NCBI GenBank assembly: GCA_964498765.1
Contig: CAZCIU010000006.1
Location: forward strand, 1-64,000
Direction: 5' to 3'
Source of the DNA: UPXZ01 sp964498765
GTDB taxonomy: Bacteria; Bacteroidota; Bacteroidia; Bacteroidales; Paludibacteraceae
DNA length: 64,000 nucleotides
How positions within the stretch are numbered: position 1 is the first letter of the stretch; every line of letters begins with the position of its first letter. Both the position numbers and the translations under genes were made by a program. The notes beneath the pieces are model-generated. The model searched no databases and had not been told where the DNA came from. It saw only the letters and a list, made by a program, of their open reading frames with translations. Shown piece by piece: positions 51,533-59,788 of this stretch.

Positions 51533-52891
51533 TCAAAACTGAATATATTCTATTGGGAATAACGTTTTCGGGTCATCCACTTTCATCAAATGATACACGT
51601 TAAACTCGAAAACTTCACCCATTTTTGCATCGGATGGCGAAAACGGAAATGCCAGGTTTCCCGCCGTGGCAATTCTACCTTCGTAGCCGAAATGGAGCAT
51701 CGTGCTACGTGCAAAACCGCAAATCGTGTCGGCTTGCTCTTGTGTAGGTGCAACGGCTTCGATTACAATAAGCAGTTCGTCACTCGAACTATGCGGCGCA
51801 TCTGGAAACATTCCCATCACGCCGTTTCGACCGTAAATTTTGAAATCGAGGAAGAAATCGGTAATTCCGTACGTTTCAAAATTATTTTTCACCCTATCTT
51901 TCACGCTTTGTGTAATGCTGTCGATTTTTGAAATCATAATCGGGTCTTTCACACCGGCGCACGAAATGGTTCGGTATCCAACACGTTTCACCCCTTCAAG
52001 TTTCACAAAATACTCTTCGGTAGTTACAAAACGGCTTCCGCTTACGCGAACTTTGTTGTCGTCAATTTGCTCAAACTTCGACTCATGTAAATTTATAGCT
52101 CCGCCGGGACCGGGCAAAATGTAAGGGTTGGTTTTTTCGTACAATGTGTGTGCTGCAACCGAAAGTGTGGTGCATTTGCGCAAAGGCGAAAGTGGTTCGA
52201 GCACAAAGTTATCTTCGTGTAAATAGCCAAACATACAGTCACTACCGCTTCCGGGCAGAGCGGCAATTGCGGCACATTCCAAGATCTTACCCAAGTGAAT
52301 GGCTAGTCCTTTGTTGAAACCGTTTTTAATAGCAAGTGCAGAAAAAACCGACGGGTCGTAGCTGCGTCCGGCAAGAATTACGTTTGCTCCGTTTTCCAGC
52401 GCTTCGATAAACGGCTCTTCACCCATTTGTGCAACAATATGCACAGATTCATCAACGTCTTCTTCGGTGATTTCGTGAGCGGGGAAAAGCGGAGAGATGT
52501 TACCTTTGCGGACATTCTCTTTCACAAACTCTTTTTCGAATTCTGATTGAATAACCGCCAACTTAAACGACAACTGTTTTTCGCGGGCAATTTCTTTTAC
52601 GATATCCACCGTGAGATTTACGTGCGGACGAGCACCCGAACCTCCGGCTGTTCCAATGACAACCGGAATACCGGCTTCGATGGCTGCGGGAATCATAATT
52701 TCGAGGTCACGTTTCACTGAATTTCTATCGGTAAACGATTTTCCAGCACCTAAATAATAAGGTCCCGGGTCGGTTGAACCGGCGTCTACCGCAATAACGT
52801 GCGGTTGGCGTTTCATTCCTTCCACAAACGATTCCATCGGAAATCCGTATCCGAGAATGGCGGTGGGGGAAAGTATTCTTAATTCTTTCAT
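51533..52891 (-). CDS. AtuA family (DUF1446) protein, candidate mesaconate-processing enzyme
   Basis: This 452-residue soluble protein belongs to the family named after acyclic terpene utilisation protein AtuA. Landmarks are ILSPTAILGYGFPMESF, VIAVDAGSTDPGPYYLG, PVVIGTAGGSGARPH, ILAGRSYDPSVFSALA and LPGPGGAINLHESKF. The biochemical reaction of the family is, to my knowledge, not settled. It sits immediately after methylaspartate ammonia-lyase in the transcript, where a mesaconate-hydrating or otherwise mesaconate-consuming activity is needed and no classical mesaconase is present. That role is an inference. It pairs with the DUF4387 gene downstream. Confidence 0.85.
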   Translation of the reverse strand: MKELRILSPTAILGYGFPMESFVEGMKRQPHVIAVDAGSTDPGPYYLGAGKSFTDRNSVKRDLEIMIPAAIEAGIPVVIGTAGGSGARPHVNLTVDIVKEIAREKQLSFKLAVIQSEFEKEFVKENVRKGNISPLFPAHEITEEDVDESVHIVAQMGEEPFIEALENGANVILAGRSYDPSVFSALAIKNGFNKGLAIHLGKILECAAIAALPGSGSDCMFGYLHEDNFVLEPLSPLRKCTTLSVAAHTLYEKTNPYILPGPGGAINLHESKFEQIDDNKVRVSGSRFVTTEEYFVKLEGVKRVGYRTISCAGVKDPIMISKIDSITQSVKDRVKNNFETYGITDFFLDFKIYGRNGVMGMFPDAPHSSSDELLIVIEAVAPTQEQADTICGFARSTMLHFGYEGRIATAGNLAFPFSPSDAKMGEVFEFNVYHLMKVDDPKTLFPIEYIQF

Positions 52892-52939
52892 TTTTTAATT
52901 GTTTTGTAGAGACACGGCATGCCACGTTTCTACGAGAGA

Positions 52940-54184
52940 TTACAAAATAGCATTAAGAGCCAAAATACGGCTCATTTCATTATACACAATCATATATCCT
53001 TCGTCCACGCCCATACCGGGTTTGGCGAGATACTGAACGGGCGAGGTTGCCATAGCAATATGTGCACATACTTCGGCCGAGCGGTTGGTTTCGTTGCAAG
53101 TTCCACCCAAATAAGCACCCATATTGTGTTCCTTGCAATACAGAACAGCTTCGATACTGTTGTTAATTCCACCTAAATCCGGCGTTTTAATTTGCGCCAT
53201 GTGTCCGGCTTTTTGTTCCGAAAAATCGATAACATCCTGCAAGGTGTTGCACCATTCATCGGCAACAATCTCAGTAGTAATACCTTTTTCTTCCATCTTT
53301 TGACGAATGATGTGAAGCGCTTCAATCTGAGCTTCTTTTTCACCCATATCCACCGGACCTTCCACACGAAGTCGGAATGGTTTGGCTATTTCTTCCAATT
53401 CACCCACGTATTTGGCAATAGCTTCAAAATCATTATCGAACACAATTCCCAATGTTCCGTAAACATCGATGTGAATAACCGGATTGTAGCTGTCAAAAGG
53501 TTTAAGTTTCAGAATTCTGTCGCGTAACCATTGGATGTAATCCTTGATTTTTTCACCTTTCAAACCAACTTTTGTTTCAACATGATTGAACAGCGCATGC
53601 GGCAATACATCAGCACCTTTCATAATCATTTTGTCTGCGTTGAGGTAGCGGTCGTCACCCGATTGTGAGAAAATCGGAATAATGTTTTGTGAAATTTCTG
53701 TTCCGTATTCATCAACAATTACTTGCGCCATCAGTTTACCTTTGCTTTTTGCCACGGCATCCAAACATGCCTGTGTAACGCCGTAACGAATGGCGGTGTG
53801 ATACACTTTCCCTGTATCTGGATTGATGCCTTTATCCACCAAATCCGCCATTTCGCGGAATGTGGTGATGTCTTTTCCCACATAAAGCGGAGCAATATGT
53901 TTCTCGATAATGGGAATAAAGTTTTCGGCCAGGAAAAGCGGATCGCGCCCGCCTGCTCCTGAATATTGAACGGCAGCGCAATCGCCGTGCGCGAAAGCTC
54001 CATTATCAAGAACAAAAATAACCGAAATAGATTCTCCGGCCTGACGTACAGAGGTAAATCCGGGTGTTACGGGCGCACCTTCGTAGAATGCACCATCGTT
54101 TTTGGCTCCTTGTTTGATGGCTTTTTGGTCATCAAAGTAAAATCCGGTTTTGCCGGGAGCACAGATAAGTTTTGTAATTTTCAT
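52940..54184 (-). CDS. Methylaspartate ammonia-lyase
   Basis: This 414-residue enzyme of the enolase superfamily converts L-threo-3-methylaspartate to mesaconate and ammonia. The Schiff-free general-base pair known from Clostridium tetanomorphum is present: Lys333 in MAQIKTPDLGG and His196 in VLPHALFNHVE. The Mg-binding acidic residues lie in VIHIDVYGTLG, RVEGPVDMGEKE and VADEWCNT. The length matches the family. It follows glmE, separated by the GxxExxY cassette, and is 48 bases upstream of the AtuA-like gene. It commits glutamate carbon to the mesaconate/citramalate route. Confidence 0.97.
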   Translation of the reverse strand: MKITKLICAPGKTGFYFDDQKAIKQGAKNDGAFYEGAPVTPGFTSVRQAGESISVIFVLDNGAFAHGDCAAVQYSGAGGRDPLFLAENFIPIIEKHIAPLYVGKDITTFREMADLVDKGINPDTGKVYHTAIRYGVTQACLDAVAKSKGKLMAQVIVDEYGTEISQNIIPIFSQSGDDRYLNADKMIMKGADVLPHALFNHVETKVGLKGEKIKDYIQWLRDRILKLKPFDSYNPVIHIDVYGTLGIVFDNDFEAIAKYVGELEEIAKPFRLRVEGPVDMGEKEAQIEALHIIRQKMEEKGITTEIVADEWCNTLQDVIDFSEQKAGHMAQIKTPDLGGINNSIEAVLYCKEHNMGAYLGGTCNETNRSAEVCAHIAMATSPVQYLAKPGMGVDEGYMIVYNEMSRILALNAIL

Positions 54185-54215
54185 ATTTTATAAGATTAAT
54201 GTGATAATTTTTCAT

Positions 54216-54678
54216 ACCACATAGATACATAGTTAATTAGCTATTAGGTAATTCTCTGAAATATTCATTGACAAATGTTTTTTGTCCTTCGCTGAAAATA
54301 TTTGAACAGTTGAAATTTATTAAAATACCCTTTGGGCATTTTAAGAGTTTCATATAGTTGAGAAGTTGCGCTTCATAATATGGAGTAAATTCTTGAACAG
54401 CCTTTATCTCAACTATCATAGATTGCTCGACATAAAAATCGCAACGAAAATCTACAACTAAATACTTTCCTTTATAGATTGCGGGAATTTTTAACTCTGT
54501 TTGAAAATTTATTTTCCTATGATTAAACTCCTCTATTAAGCATTGATGATACACACTTTCAAGTAATCCACGCCCCATAATCTTATGAACCTCAATAGCT
54601 GCACCAATAATATCATAAGTAAGTTTATCTAAATAAGCTTTCGTAATCATATAATTATTTTCTATGTAACTATGTGGT
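54216..54678. mobile_element. Putative GxxExxY cassette bounded by 17-bp inverted repeats
   Basis: ACCACATAGATACATAG (54216-54232) and CTATGTAACTATGTGGT (54662-54678) are inverted repeats with 16 of 17 matches, and partial similarity continues a few bases outward. They tightly bracket the GxxExxY gene (54237-54650), giving a 463-bp unit inserted between glmE and methylaspartate ammonia-lyase. No transposase or target duplication was recognised. The insert looks more AT-rich than the flanking genes. Mobility is an inference from this structure. Confidence 0.55.
54237..54650 (-). CDS. GxxExxY family protein (nuclease-like)
   Basis: This 137-residue protein has the naming motif G28-LL-E31-SV-Y34 (GRGLLESVYHQCL). 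A PD-(D/E)xK-like core follows, with VVDFRCDFYVE (Asp67, Asp71) and MIVEIKAV (Glu81, Lys83), as in small restriction-type nucleases. The function of the family is not established. It is on the same strand as the glm genes and could be co-transcribed, but it has no obvious link to glutamate fermentation. The flanking 17-bp inverted repeats and AT-rich composition point to a later insertion. Confidence 0.9.
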   Translation of the reverse strand: MITKAYLDKLTYDIIGAAIEVHKIMGRGLLESVYHQCLIEEFNHRKINFQTELKIPAIYKGKYLVVDFRCDFYVEQSMIVEIKAVQEFTPYYEAQLLNYMKLLKCPKGILINFNCSNIFSEGQKTFVNEYFRELPNS

Positions 54679-54696
54679 TCGTAGTAAAAACGTAAA

Positions 54697-56148
54697 TTAT
54701 CTTGGTCGTCCTACAAGAAATCCTTTGCCGATGGCATATACATCATCAATCACCATTTGGAAACTAACGGCGCGTTTTTCGTATTTGGCACGTTCTTCCA
54801 ATTTTTGTCGGTGGAAATCAATGAGGTCTTGTGTGAACGGCATATTACCAATTTCGAGGAAACGAACGGCACCCACATTGTCGCGGGCAGGCATCACTTT
54901 TCCGGCATTGTAACGGCTTGGAGCAAACGGAATATCTAGCACTCCGGCTTCAAAAGCGGCAACTGTACCAACAGCGTAATCTCCTTTTCCCAGTTCTTCC
55001 ACTTTATTCAAAATGCAACGCATCTCTTTCATGATAATTTCGCTTTCAGCCACAACAGCAGGAATTGAGCGGAAATCCTGATCTTTCAGCATGGAAACCA
55101 ACTGTTTCGTTGCACGCAATCCGGCAGCATTGGCTTCTTTGGTGGGAACACCCATCGCTTCGTGCGGCGTTTTTACGATTACTTTCGTGGCTTTTGCCAA
55201 TACGGCAGCAGCCGCACCCCAAGAAATCACACCGAAAGCTTTGGCTTCATCCTGTGGAAATCCACCCATCCATTGGTGGAAAACGGTGGTAACGCGTACA
55301 TCGTGAAAGCCAAACTTATCGAGATACTCACGTGTGAGAATATTGAGTGAGCGAATGGCGGCAACGTCCTGAATAAGGTTTCCGCATTGTCCGTAGCCCA
55401 CCGTAACGTCTTTTACGCCTTGCGTAGCAGCCAATAATGTCTCAATAATAGCGACTGAATTGGAAATACAAGGCGAAATAAGCGTTCCGGTAAGCGGACC
55501 GAACGGCTCGCGGTTGATGGAAACACCGGCTTCTTCATACAGTCCGACAAGGCGGTCAGTATATTGCCAGTGTGCGATGGTTTTCTCAATGGAGTGAGCT
55601 TTGGAATAAGGAATATTGTATGAAATGCCACCGCCTTCGTACGATGTAAAACCACCTGCGATGGAGAGTTCGGTAAGCAAGCGTGCATCGGGCGTTCCGT
55701 GGCGCACCTGTACGGGACTTTTAACTGCCGAAGTTACTTTTCGGCAAATATCAACGCCGTAGTTTACAATTGGAAAGCCGTTCAGCATAGAACGTCCGGT
55801 TTCCTTACTTTTTTCAATTCCGGTTTCGGCTTCGTTGTAACGATTGAGACGCGTGTAGCTGTCAACGGTAGTGGGGAGCAAGTCGGCTTCGCCTTCGGTT
55901 TCGAGAAAGCGGAGCAACTCAATATGCTCTTCGTAAAGCGCTACGCCGGCGCGTGGCTGAATAAGCGTAATGCCATCGGCAACAGCTTTGGATAGCTTTT
56001 CACCAAAGCGTTTTTCATTGGGAATGGACTTTTGGTATGCAACGGCTTCGTCGAAATCAACACCTTTTCCGGTGTGCCAATGACCAAGAATTTCCTTGCG
56101 CTCGGCAAAGAAAACATCGTCTGAAAGTTTTTGGTTTTTAATTTGCAT
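54697..56148 (-). CDS. glmE: Methylaspartate (glutamate) mutase epsilon subunit
   Basis: This 483-residue protein is the large TIM-barrel subunit of coenzyme-B12-dependent glutamate mutase. Landmarks are LIQPRAGVALYEEHIELL, VNYGVDICRKVTSAV, QVRHGTPDARLLTELSIAG and FHQWMGGFPQDEAKAFG, which line the substrate and cobalamin face. With GlmS it interconverts L-glutamate and L-threo-3-methylaspartate through a radical mechanism. The length matches the family. It is the third gene of the operon, 31 bases after glmL. Confidence 0.98.
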   Translation of the reverse strand: MQIKNQKLSDDVFFAERKEILGHWHTGKGVDFDEAVAYQKSIPNEKRFGEKLSKAVADGITLIQPRAGVALYEEHIELLRFLETEGEADLLPTTVDSYTRLNRYNEAETGIEKSKETGRSMLNGFPIVNYGVDICRKVTSAVKSPVQVRHGTPDARLLTELSIAGGFTSYEGGGISYNIPYSKAHSIEKTIAHWQYTDRLVGLYEEAGVSINREPFGPLTGTLISPCISNSVAIIETLLAATQGVKDVTVGYGQCGNLIQDVAAIRSLNILTREYLDKFGFHDVRVTTVFHQWMGGFPQDEAKAFGVISWGAAAAVLAKATKVIVKTPHEAMGVPTKEANAAGLRATKQLVSMLKDQDFRSIPAVVAESEIIMKEMRCILNKVEELGKGDYAVGTVAAFEAGVLDIPFAPSRYNAGKVMPARDNVGAVRFLEIGNMPFTQDLIDFHRQKLEERAKYEKRAVSFQMVIDDVYAIGKGFLVGRPR

Positions 56149-56179
56149 CAGATTGGTTATTTATTCAATTTTTCATGAA

Positions 56180-57556
56180 TTATTTTATTTCTTTTTTCAT
56201 TATTTCCAGCGCCAATTCGGGATAAACCGCGCTGAGCAAGCCCATAGAGGCAAAGATATATTTTTTATCGATTAAATAATCGGGATTTTTAGGTTTGGCG
56301 TACACAAAATCACCGGCTTGAAGTTTGGCACCTTCCAAAATGTTTTGCGGATTTTCAGCATTTATAATTGCTCCTCCAATTCCAATAATGAACGGCACGG
56401 CCGACAAATCTTTTCCGTTTAGCGAGAATACTTGTCCGAAAGGTGTGTAAGCCGGTTGATAGATGCCAGCGTGACGTTCCACGGCAATTTTCACGGCACT
56501 TCGAGCCAATGCTTCTTCCACTTTTTGTTCAACGGAATTTGGATTTGCCAAGGTATCAGGATTGTTACAGCAAGCTTTTACCCAATCAGAAATTTCTGAC
56601 GATTGAACGCCTATTTCCTCCGAAAGAACATCTAAATCCAGTTCATCTGCCAACGATGAAAGGCTGTAACGCATTCCCAAATCGCCTTCCACGGTGCGTT
56701 TACTCACAGGTTCGGGTAAACCTTTAATAATGACATTTTCCAAGGTAGGTTTTCCGTCGGAAATGGAATAAACATCCGTTGTGGCACCTCCGATATCCAC
56801 CGCAAGCAAATCGCCAATTCCATCGGCCGATTTTGTTCCTTTGCTCAGTAATTCGCAGGCATTAAGTACTGCCAACGGCGTAGGAATAATGTCTGTTTTG
56901 CACATTTGCTGAATGCGGTTCAATCCTTTTGCTTCGATGATGCGGCTGATAAAGAGTTCTTTGATTTTTTGCTTGGCGGGAGCGATGTTGAGTTTGTTGA
57001 ACTCGGGCATCACGTTTTCCGTAATTTCGAATGATTTTCCCGATGCTTCAAAAATCTCTTTCAGTTCAAACGAAGCACTTTTATTTCCGGCGGCAATTAT
57101 CGTAAACGGACGATCAATTTGACATAATCGACGTGCATTGGCAAGGATAACTTCTTTGTTTCCACCGTCAGTTCCTCCGCTCAGCAGTACCAAGTCAGGA
57201 TTTATTTTAAAAATTTCTGTCTGTTCAGCTTCCGATATTTCGAAGGAATAGGTTTTCACCACTTTGGCTCCGGCGCTGGCAGCAGCTAATTTCGCCGCTT
57301 TGGCGGTGAGCTCGGGAACCAGTCCCAATGCTACCATCTTCAAGCCGCCAGCTGCACTGCTGCAACACAGCAACTCATCATAATTAAACTTCCCGATTTG
57401 CTGCTCCAACTTGGAATAGGCAGCCATAAATCCCTCTACCACATCGGTTTCGATGGTGGTAAAAGCGGCAGAAGTTGCAAGAATTTTCTTTGCAACAGTG
57501 TCAATAGCCGTCAATTTGGTGTAGGTGCTTCCTATATCAGCTGTGAGAATGTTCAT
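56180..57556 (-). CDS. glmL: Glutamate mutase reactivating factor GlmL (MutL)
   Basis: This 458-residue protein belongs to the ASKHA ATPase superfamily. The phosphate-1 motif is LTADIGSTYTKLTAID near the start, with LLLSGGTDGGNKEV and LLAVDIGGATTDVYSI as later phosphate and adenosine segments. GlmL-type proteins sit between glmS and glmE in clostridia and are thought to reactivate the B12 enzyme by exchanging damaged cofactor. It lies 39 bases after glmS and 31 before glmE. No other reactivase is needed, which makes the P-loop gene at the operon end harder to explain. Confidence 0.95.
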   Translation of the reverse strand: MNILTADIGSTYTKLTAIDTVAKKILATSAAFTTIETDVVEGFMAAYSKLEQQIGKFNYDELLCCSSAAGGLKMVALGLVPELTAKAAKLAAASAGAKVVKTYSFEISEAEQTEIFKINPDLVLLSGGTDGGNKEVILANARRLCQIDRPFTIIAAGNKSASFELKEIFEASGKSFEITENVMPEFNKLNIAPAKQKIKELFISRIIEAKGLNRIQQMCKTDIIPTPLAVLNACELLSKGTKSADGIGDLLAVDIGGATTDVYSISDGKPTLENVIIKGLPEPVSKRTVEGDLGMRYSLSSLADELDLDVLSEEIGVQSSEISDWVKACCNNPDTLANPNSVEQKVEEALARSAVKIAVERHAGIYQPAYTPFGQVFSLNGKDLSAVPFIIGIGGAIINAENPQNILEGAKLQAGDFVYAKPKNPDYLIDKKYIFASMGLLSAVYPELALEIMKKEIK

Positions 57557-57595
57557 TTTGATACTTTGCGGTTTCCGAAAGAAAGTGCGAATAAA

Positions 57596-58006
57596 TTATA
57601 AACCAAGAATTTCTTCCAAATCGGCAATACTGGTTTCAACGGCAGTTCCTGGAGGATAAACGCGGGTGAAGCCCATATCGAGGAACCGTTTTTCAACGTC
57701 TTCGAAGTTTTGTTTTCCCACAACAAGGTTGCCGCCTGCCAAAAGAGGGATGTTTTTAAGTCCGGCTTCATCGCATTTTTCGCGCAGTCCGCTGCAATCG
57801 ATTTCTCCGTGACCGTAGAGCGATGATACCAAAATGGCGTCCGCGTTTGTTTCAATGGCAGCTTCAATGTATTCTTCCTGCGCTACCATTACGCCTAAAT
57901 TGATTACCTTAAATCCAGCTTGCTCCAAAGCATAAGCGAGAATTTTATTTCCCACCGCGTGAACATCGGCACCAATTACGCCGGTTACAATTGTTTTTCC
58001 GTTCAT
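57596..58006 (-). CDS. glmS: Methylaspartate (glutamate) mutase sigma subunit, B12-binding
   Basis: This 136-residue flavodoxin-like protein has the cobalamin-binding DxHxxG motif (Asp14, His16, Gly19 in GADVHAVGNK). The downstream GxSSLYGH and LLAGGNLVVG segments hold the nucleotide tail of B12. It is the cofactor subunit of glutamate mutase and the first gene of the operon. A promoter box lies 25 bases upstream; no cobalamin riboswitch is evident in the leader, which is too short to hold one. Not to be confused with glucosamine-6-phosphate synthase, which shares the symbol. Confidence 0.98.
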   Translation of the reverse strand: MNGKTIVTGVIGADVHAVGNKILAYALEQAGFKVINLGVMVAQEEYIEAAIETNADAILVSSLYGHGEIDCSGLREKCDEAGLKNIPLLAGGNLVVGKQNFEDVEKRFLDMGFTRVYPPGTAVETSIADLEEILGL

Positions 58007-58030
58007 ATAGCATTATCATTAATTGTCGTA

Positions 58031-58038
58031 CAAATTTA
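58031..58038 (-). promoter_or_regulatory. -7 box (TAAATTTG) for the glutamate mutase operon
   Basis: Minus-strand TAAATTTG, matching TAnnTTTG, 25 bases before the glmS start. It implies a leader of under 20 bases. Confidence 0.55.
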
Positions 58039-58099
58039 GGAAGATTAACCTCAATAAAAAAATAAAATGACAGATAAATCCCTTGTTTTTCGAAAATAT

Positions 58100-58114
58100 T
58101 TGACATTTTGTCAA
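58100..58114. promoter_or_regulatory. Palindrome TTGACA-TTT-TGTCAA upstream of glm promoter
   Basis: A perfect 6-bp inverted repeat with three-base spacer, about 60 bases upstream of the glm -7 box. It contains the GACATTTTGTC core that also occurs upstream of clpB (25267-25277). A dimeric regulator binding site is plausible; the protein is unknown. Confidence 0.4.
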
Positions 58115-58261
58115 TTTGAAAACATCAATTTTTAATATGTAAATTATTGCTCTGTTTTTCGAACAAAAACTAAATAATACCGTGCAATATCAACTAATTT
58201 AATAGTCGTTAGAATTAATCATTCGGGATTTTTTTAGAAGGGAATTGTTACAACAAAAAAA

Positions 58262-58288
58262 CAGAGAAAATCTTATACGTTTTCTCTG
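58262..58288 (-). terminator. Terminator overlapping the acyltransferase stop codon
   Basis: CAGAGAAAA pairs with TTTTCTCTG; on the minus strand a U-run follows. The stop codon (58273-58275) lies in the loop, so termination and the end of the gene overlap. Confidence 0.75.
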
Positions 58289-59646
58289 GTTTTTGTATTT
58301 ATTCGATGAACAATCCGGTTTCGCACATCAATAAGTTTATAAAGCATGCTCGATTGCTCTAATTTGGCAACCAATAAACTGTTGAAACGAAGCTTGTGAA
58401 TGTATTTAATCAGATTGGAATACCATTTTAAGGCAAAACTTCTGCTGAAAAATTGCAGTAAAATGAAAATTAACGTCATTCCCCAATTTGGAGAAATCGT
58501 ATTGTTGAAAATAACTGCTTGGATCAAGTAAAAAATCGGAAACAAGAAAATACCCAAAGCATAATGAATGGAGCTGTGGAAGCCTTCATATTCTACGGTA
58601 ATCAATTTTCTAATCCAGACAGGCAGAAAAGTGGGGAGTGCATTTGTGATAAATCCGAAAAGGAAAACCGGAAATGTAATTAATAGCGAAATAAATCGTG
58701 CGAAGCTTGTATCTTCTGATTTTGATTGATTGAAAATGGATGTTTTGAAATGCAGTTTTTTTAGCAAACTATTGTAGCTTTCGCTCAATCTGCTTAGCTC
58801 CTGCATCAATTCCGGGTCATTTTTCTCAATCTCAATTAATTTCTTAGCAGTTTCTTGCTTCAGTTTGAAGCGTTCAAAATTATGATCTTTCTGCTTGTCC
58901 TCTCCAATGTATTCTTCAGCAACAGTTTCAGTGATTGTTTCAAAAGCATCGTAATATTCCGAAGTCGCCAAATCTCGCGTCAAATTAGACAATCTGCTTC
59001 TGAGTTCTTCCTTGATTTCATTGACTGCAATAGGAGCATTTTCGTTAAATTGCTCCATATAATCCTGGATTTCAATTGGTTTGCCGATATTGGTAATCAG
59101 CGTTTTCCCGGATTTTACAAGGTCAGACATATCAATTCCGAATGGAATGATTTTCACTTTCCTTTCGTCGCCAAACTCTTTCTGAGCCTCAAAAGCAATT
59201 CTGAAAATCCCTTTTACCAAGGGTCTGATTTTGCGTTCTTCGCCTTGTCCGCCTTCAGGCATGATGCAAATTGCATGTCCAAAGCGCAAAACATTGATGG
59301 CGTCATAGAACGTTTTATTGTTTTTTTCCAGATTTTCAAAGCCATCACGCATGCGGAATGCAGGCATTATTTTCGCAAAATTCATCAGTTTTGCAACCTT
59401 TTTATTCGCAAAGAAATCTGCTCGAGCCAGATAAACCACTGCTTTTCTGTGCGGCATAATGGATGAAACTGCCAGCGCGTCCATCAATGCGTTCAGGTGA
59501 TTGGGTGCAAAAATAACGGCTGAATTGTCTGTGGGTAGGTTTTCTTTTCCTTTGATAATAATCTCACCGTAGAATCTCCGAAAGCAGAAAAGCATATACT
59601 CTCTTGCCAAAGTATATGAAAAAGTATATTCGAAGATTTTTCCCAT
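58273..59646 (-). CDS. Lysophospholipid (1-acylglycerol-3-phosphate) acyltransferase family protein
   Basis: This protein of about 457 residues has the PlsC-type acyltransferase blocks: the catalytic His-Asp in FAPNHLNALMDAL, the glycerol-phosphate site in RMRDGFENLEKNN, and IMPEGGQGEERKIRPL. A C-terminal region with three or four hydrophobic helices (about 310-420) and a short Arg-rich tail follows. This long version with its membrane extension is common in Bacteroidetes. It probably acylates lysophosphatidate or a related lipid at the inner membrane. A reading from 59751 is longer, but a -7 box at 59664-59671 lies inside it, so ATG 59646 is preferred. Confidence 0.9.
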   Translation of the reverse strand: MGKIFEYTFSYTLAREYMLFCFRRFYGEIIIKGKENLPTDNSAVIFAPNHLNALMDALAVSSIMPHRKAVVYLARADFFANKKVAKLMNFAKIMPAFRMRDGFENLEKNNKTFYDAINVLRFGHAICIMPEGGQGEERKIRPLVKGIFRIAFEAQKEFGDERKVKIIPFGIDMSDLVKSGKTLITNIGKPIEIQDYMEQFNENAPIAVNEIKEELRSRLSNLTRDLATSEYYDAFETITETVAEEYIGEDKQKDHNFERFKLKQETAKKLIEIEKNDPELMQELSRLSESYNSLLKKLHFKTSIFNQSKSEDTSFARFISLLITFPVFLFGFITNALPTFLPVWIRKLITVEYEGFHSSIHYALGIFLFPIFYLIQAVIFNNTISPNWGMTLIFILLQFFSRSFALKWYSNLIKYIHKLRFNSLLVAKLEQSSMLYKLIDVRNRIVHRINTKTRENV

Positions 59647-59663
59647 TTTGTGTGATGTTTGTG

Positions 59664-59671
59664 CAAATTTA
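59664..59671 (-). promoter_or_regulatory. -7 box (TAAATTTG) for acyltransferase gene
   Basis: Minus-strand TAAATTTG 18 bases before ATG 59646; it decides the start of the gene. Confidence 0.55.
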
Positions 59672-59766
59672 GCAAAAAAATCAGTTTCGAGGAAGATTTC
59701 CACGAGAGAATTCTCGGAAGTTTCGTTTTTTGAACTCTTTCTAAAAGTCAATTAGTAAAAATTTCA

Positions 59767-59774
59767 TACCTTTG
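59767..59774 (+). promoter_or_regulatory. -7 box (TACCTTTG) for MFS/cyclophilin operon
   Basis: TAnnTTTG match 15 bases before ATG 59789. It is divergent from the acyltransferase promoter about 100 bases away. Confidence 0.5.
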
Positions 59775-59788
59775 AAATCTAAATTTTC

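Noticed and set aside
58100..58114. FNR/CRP-type site
   Set aside because: The arms TTGACA/TGTCAA with a three-base spacer do not fit TTGAT-N4-ATCAA or TGTGA-N6-TCACA; kept only as an unassigned palindrome.
58007..58272. Cobalamin riboswitch before the B12-dependent operon
   Set aside because: No B12-box-like conserved core was recognisable, and the probable promoter leaves a leader of under 20 bases.
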